Source: DATAYA01 sp963754235
Lineage (GTDB): Bacteria; Pseudomonadota; Alphaproteobacteria; Acetobacterales; Acetobacteraceae
NCBI GenBank assembly: GCA_963754235.1
Contig: CAVWFK010000018.1
Location: 241,368-305,367, forward strand
DNA length: 64,000 nucleotides
Reading direction: 5' to 3'
In this document: piece after piece, positions 60,696 through 64,000 of the stretch
Position numbering within the stretch: position 1 is the first letter of the stretch
Layout of the letters: each line of letters starts with the position of its first letter
Translations under genes and position numbers: made by a program
The notes under the pieces: generated by a model
What the model saw: only the letters and a program-made list of their open reading frames with translations
Databases searched by the model: none
Told to the model about the DNA's origin: nothing

Positions 60696-61093
60696 CCGAC
60701 CCGAACGCCCGTTACTTGCACACCATGTTGCGGGTGAAGAATCTCGACCGCAGCGTGGATTTCTACACCAAGCTGATGGGCATGAAGGAGCTGCGCCGGC
60801 GCGAGGTGCCGGAGGGGAAATACACGCTCAGTTTCGTCGGCTACGGCGACGAAGCGTCGCAGACGGTGCTGGAGCTCACTTACAACTGGGGTCAGGATGG
60901 GGGCTACGAGCTCGGCACCGGCTTCGGCCATCTCGCGGTCGGCGTGCCCGACGTCGCCGGCACCTGTGACAAGCTGCGCGCGGCGGGGGCGCGGATCACC
61001 CGCGAGCCGGGCCCGGTGAAGTTCGGCACCACGATCATCGCCTTCGTCGAAGACCCCGACGGCTACAAGATCGAGCTGGTGCAGCGGGGATAG
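60692..61093 (+). CDS. gloA: lactoylglutathione lyase (glyoxalase I)
   Basis: This 133-residue metalloenzyme condenses methylglyoxal with glutathione. It has the paired vicinal-oxygen-chelate halves: YLHTMLRVKNLDRSVDFYTK and MGMKELRRREVPEGKYTLSF, then GFGHLAVGVPDVAGTCDKLR and IAFVEDPDGYKIELVQRG with the metal-binding His and Glu. The ATG overlaps the lpxI stop. In many relatives lpxB occupies this place. Confidence 0.95.
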   Translation: MTDPNARYLHTMLRVKNLDRSVDFYTKLMGMKELRRREVPEGKYTLSFVGYGDEASQTVLELTYNWGQDGGYELGTGFGHLAVGVPDVAGTCDKLRAAGARITREPGPVKFGTTIIAFVEDPDGYKIELVQRG

Positions 61094-61129
61094 TCCTCCG
61101 CGCGCGATCGGATTCGACCTCGGACGCGG

Positions 61130-61178
61130 CGATGCTCGACTCCCTCTCCGCCCTCGGGGGCGGAGTGGGCTTTTGCGA
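61130..61178 (+). terminator. hairpin downstream of gloA, related to the ydcF-plsC palindrome
   Basis: CCCTCTCCGCCC-TCG-GGGGCGGAGTGGG is followed by CTTTT, so it can act as an intrinsic terminator of the lpxI-gloA unit. The first 20 bases match the repeat at 42131 almost exactly (CTCGACTCCCTCTCCGCCC against CTCAACTCCCTCTCCGCCC). The rest of 61094-61436 holds no gene I can support; a 60-codon frame at 61173-61355 is unrecognised. Confidence 0.6.
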
Positions 61179-61436
61179 CTGCGGAGCAAGAACGAGTTTG
61201 CTCATGCGATGCCGAGGGCGGAGCGCTCAACGATACCTTGGTCGTCGCCGTATGCGAAGGCGGCGATGACGATTGGAGAAGCCACAGCGCTCTCGGCGAT
61301 AGACAGCTATAGTCGTTCCTGGACCGCCGCCGGTGTGACCCACTGGGCCGTCTGATCCGGCCATTTCTATCATTAGTTCTAGATTTGGGATCAATGGCAG
61401 TCGGCGACCGCCCGGCCACGTTAAAGGAGGCCAACC

Positions 61437-61832
61437 ATGGAGATCAGACGAATTGGATCGCAGCCGTCAGGCAAGGGGCCGGCCGAATATTTCACCGGCA
61501 CCGTGCGTATTGACGCTCCGTTCCAAAGAAGCGAATCGGCACGCGTTGGCGGAGCGACTGTCACATTCGAGCCGGGCGCTCGCACAGCCTGGCATACGCA
61601 CCCGCTGGGTCAGACGCTGATCGTCACGTCCGGATGCGGGCGGGCGCAACGCGAGGGCGGCCCAATCGAGGAAATCCGACCCGGAGACGTGGTCTGGTTC
61701 GCGCCGGGTGAGAAGCATTGGCACGGCGCATCGCCAACCGCGGCCGTGACGCACATGGCCATTGCGGAAGCGCTCGATGGAAAGGTTGTCGAGTGGATGG
61801 AGCATGTGAGCGACAAAGAATATCAGGTCTGA
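61437..61832 (+). CDS. cupin domain protein
   Basis: This 131-residue protein has the cupin fold: metal-site motif 1 WHTHPLGQTLIVTSGCGRAQ (His-Thr-His) and motif 2 GDVVWFAPGEKHWHGASPTA (His). Such small cupins often accompany oxidoreductases and carboxymuconolactone decarboxylases. AAGGAGG precedes the ATG. The aldo/keto reductase gene follows 13 bases later. Codon use in these two genes is less GC-biased than in their neighbours, so recent transfer is possible. Confidence 0.88.
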   Translation: MEIRRIGSQPSGKGPAEYFTGTVRIDAPFQRSESARVGGATVTFEPGARTAWHTHPLGQTLIVTSGCGRAQREGGPIEEIRPGDVVWFAPGEKHWHGASPTAAVTHMAIAEALDGKVVEWMEHVSDKEYQV

Positions 61833-61845
61833 AGGAGCAGAAATC

Positions 61846-62839
61846 ATGGAAAAGCGCAAACTTGGCAGCGGCGGATTGGAAGTCTCGACCATTGGGCTCG
61901 GCTGCATGGGACTTAGCTTTGGCTACGGTCCGGCGGTCGATAAGCGGGAAGGAGTTCTCGCTGATCCGCTCGGCGGTCGAACGCGGTGTCACCTTCTTCG
62001 ATACTGCAGAAGCCTACGGCCCGTTCACGAACGAGAAGCTCTTGGGTGAAGCTCTTGAGCCGGTTCGCGACCAGGTCGTGATCGCAACCAAGTTCGGCTT
62101 CGATCTCGATCCGAACACGGGCCAGCAGCGGGGGCTGGACAGTCGGCCCGAACACATCAAGCAGGTGGTCGAGGCTTCGCTTAAGCGGCTGAAGACCGAC
62201 GTTATCGACTTGCTCTACCAGCATCGCGTCGATCCGAACGTGCCGATCGAAGACATGGCCGGCGCGGTCAAGGACCTGATCCGGGAGGGCAAGGTCAAGC
62301 ACCTTGGCCTGTCCGAAGCAGGCGTGCAGACGATCCGTCGTGCTCACGCAGTTCAGCCCGTCGCTGCTCTTCAGAGCGAATATTCGCTGTGGTGGCGAGA
62401 GCCCGAAAAGGAGGTCCTGCCGACGCTCGAGGAGCTTGGGATCGGCTTCGTCCCCTTCAGCCCTCTGGGCAAGGGCTTCCTCACGGGCGCGATCAGCGAG
62501 AACACGACCTTCGACAGCACCGACTTCCGCAACATCGTTCCCCGCTTCACGCCGGAAGCTCGAAAGGCGAACCAGACCCTGGTTGATCTGCTCGGCGAAA
62601 TCGCAGCGAGCAAGCAGGCGACGCCTGCGCAGATCGCGCTCGCTTGGCTCCTCGCCCAGAAGCCTTGGATCGTTCCGATTCCTGGCACCACGAAGCTGCA
62701 TAGACTGGAAGAGAACATCGGAGCGGCTACCGTCGAACTGACATCCGACGATCTCCGCGATATCGACAGCGCCGTCTCCAAGGTCACGGTGCAAGGGGCC
62801 CGGTACCCGGAACATCTGCAGAAGCTAGTTGGTCGCTGA
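61846..62839 (+). pseudogene. aldo/keto reductase gene, frameshifted
   Basis: ATG 61846 (after GAAGGAG) opens MEKRKLGSGGLEVSTIGLGC and runs MGLSFGYGPAVDK, the family N-terminus. At the GGG of 61946-61948 the match jumps to the +1 frame, which continues FSLIRSAVERGVTFFDTAEA and YGPFTNEKLLGEALEPVRDQ to the stop at 62839. Removing one G restores a reading frame of about 330 residues, the normal length, with catalytic Asp and Tyr in FDTAEAYG, Lys in IATKFGF and His in LLYQHRVD. It is a real inactivation or a homopolymer error. Cupin and reductase form a pair. Confidence 0.85.
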
Positions 62840-62914
62840 GCATCAGCAACGGCTAGAGCGGCCGATCGAGAAAATCCGGCCGGCTGCAATTGGATCGTCG
62901 GCCACGTCACGCAG

Positions 62915-64000
62915 TCACGATTGCGGCGAGATATCCGCCGCCCGTGCCCCAATGTCGCGGCGACAGAACCCCTCGGGCCAGTCGATCTCCGCGACCCCCG
63001 CATAAGCTCGCGCGCGGGCGCGGGCCAGATTCGGCCCGCTCCCCACCACCGTCAGCAGGCGCCCGCCGGCCGCCACTAGCCGCTCGCCTTCGCGTCGCGT
63101 GCCGGCGTGAAACACCAGCACATCCGGCAGCGCCGCCGCCGTCGCCAGCCCACGTATCTCGCTCCCCTGCGGATAGGCGCCGGGATAGCCGCGCGCCGCC
63201 AGCACCACCGCGACCGTGGCCTGCGGTTTCCAGCGCAAATCGAATCGTGCCAGCTCGCCGTCGCACGCCGCCAGCAGCGCCGGCAGCAGGTCGGAGCGCA
63301 GGCGCGGCAGCAGCGCCTGGCACTCCGGATCGCCCCAGCGGGCATTGAACTCGATCACCTTGGCGCCATCCGAGGTCAGCATCAGCCCGGCGTACAGCAC
63401 CCCGCGGAACGGCGTGCCCCGCCCCGCGAGGGCCGCCAGCGCCGGGCGCACGATCCGCTCCATCACCGTCGCCGCGAGTGCTTCGGTCGCCTCCGGCGGG
63501 GGCGAGATCGCGCCCATGCCGCCGGTGTTCGGCCCGGTGTCGCCCTCGCCGGCCCGCTTGTAGTCCCTGGCGGCGCCGAGATAGATCGCATCGGTGCCGT
63601 CGCACAGCGCGAACACCGACAGCTCCTCGCCCTCAAGACGCTCCTCGATCACCAGCCGCGCGCCGGCCGCGCCGAACGCCCCCTCGCGCATCATCGCGGC
63701 GACCGCGGCTTCGGCCGCAGCATCGGTTTGCGCGACCACCACGCCCTTGCCGGCGGCCAGCCCATCAGCCTTGACCACCAGCGGTGTGCCGCGGCGGCGG
63801 ATGAAATCGATCGCGGCGTCCGCGTCGTCGAACGCCTCCCACCGCGCGGTCGGGATGCCGGCCTCGTCGCAGAGTTCGTTGGCGAAGCTCTTGCTGCCCT
63901 CGAGCCGCGCCGCCGCCGCGCTCGGGCCGCAGCAACGGATGCCGGCCTCGGTCAGCGCGTCGGCGAGGCCCGCGACCAGCGGCGCCTCCGGGCCGGGCAC
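62915..64000 (-). CDS. purD: phosphoribosylamine-glycine ligase, 5' part missing
   Basis: The visible 361 residues are the central and C-terminal parts of PurD, the second enzyme of purine synthesis. They contain the ATP-grasp region VVKADGLAAGKGVVVAQTDA, DYKRAGEGDTGPNTGGMGAI and FNARWGDPECQALLPRL. The gene continues past the window edge, so about 60-70 N-terminal residues are absent. It converges on the reductase gene, 75 bases away. The frame starts at the edge and has no true start here. Confidence 0.96.
   Translation of the reverse strand: MPGPEAPLVAGLADALTEAGIRCCGPSAAAARLEGSKSFANELCDEAGIPTARWEAFDDADAAIDFIRRRGTPLVVKADGLAAGKGVVVAQTDAAAEAAVAAMMREGAFGAAGARLVIEERLEGEELSVFALCDGTDAIYLGAARDYKRAGEGDTGPNTGGMGAISPPPEATEALAATVMERIVRPALAALAGRGTPFRGVLYAGLMLTSDGAKVIEFNARWGDPECQALLPRLRSDLLPALLAACDGELARFDLRWKPQATVAVVLAARGYPGAYPQGSEIRGLATAAALPDVLVFHAGTRREGERLVAAGGRLLTVVGSGPNLARARARAYAGVAEIDWPEGFCRRDIGARAADISPQS

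Noticed and set aside
61173..61355. 60-codon frame between gloA and the cupin gene
   Set aside because: No ribosome site and no recognisable domain, and it starts next to the repeat-derived terminator.

Overview
The window is GC-rich, gene-dense bacterial chromosome, most likely from an alphaproteobacterium of the Rhodospirillales/Acetobacteraceae type. The evidence is the gene order pyrH-frr-uppS-cdsA-dxr-rseP-bamA-skp-lpxD-fabZ-lpxA-lpxI, the ftsE-ftsX-ydcF-plsC block next to a zinc-ribbon protein, a GcrA-like small regulator, a DUF1127 protein, and several families of short GC-rich palindromic repeats. No rRNA or tRNA gene, CRISPR array or complete insertion sequence was seen.

Layout. 1-10.6 kb is uptake: the tail of a sugar-binding protein, a polar amino acid ABC transporter (309-3408), and a peptide/nickel-type ABC transporter ending in an M81 (MlrC-like) peptidase (3539-10638). 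10.8-16.5 kb holds a small orphan gene, a reverse-strand trio (NUDIX, LysR, DsbA-like), an Atm1-type exporter and an isochorismatase-family hydrolase. 16.6-23.3 kb is a second peptide transporter, on the reverse strand, ending in a glutamine-synthetase-like ligase. 23.6-26.9 kb is housekeeping: cysS, DUF305, a TrmJ-type methyltransferase, DUF29 and rpmB. 27-30.3 kb is a surface-glycan pair (RgpF-like protein, methyltransferase). 30.4-35.3 kb holds a 2-hydroxyacid dehydrogenase, an alkyl-DHAP-synthase-like flavoprotein, a PhyH dioxygenase, a membrane protein and a lipoprotein. 35.3-39.1 kb contains an isolated 23-codon mini-gene, a two-gene HTH operon, DUF1127, LysR and threonine aldolase. 39.1-43.4 kb is zinc-ribbon protein, ftsE-ftsX, ydcF, a ~475 bp imperfect palindrome and plsC. 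43.7-46.1 kb holds a GNAT enzyme, a TerB-like protein, a frameshifted terC and a small membrane protein. 46.3-61.1 kb is the envelope core: glmS facing away from the pyrH-to-lpxI run, then gloA. 61.4-64 kb holds a cupin, a frameshifted aldo/keto reductase and the 3' part of purD.

How the genes fit together. The 46-61 kb block joins UMP supply (pyrH), ribosome recycling (frr), undecaprenyl and isoprenoid synthesis (uppS, dxr), phospholipid precursors (cdsA), site-2 proteolysis (rseP), outer-membrane assembly (bamA, skp) and lipid A synthesis (lpxD, fabZ, lpxA, lpxI), while glmS supplies hexosamine. The first 23 kb suggests an organism that scavenges amino acids and peptides.

Most worth a second look: (1) the reverse-strand mini-gene at 35.3-35.45 kb, whose 15-base Shine-Dalgarno is a full complement of the 16S tail and which ends in a terminator; (2) the large palindrome between ydcF and plsC; (3) repeats that appear to have supplied start regions or N-terminal codons to transporter permeases; (4) two single-base frameshifts, in terC and an aldo/keto reductase.
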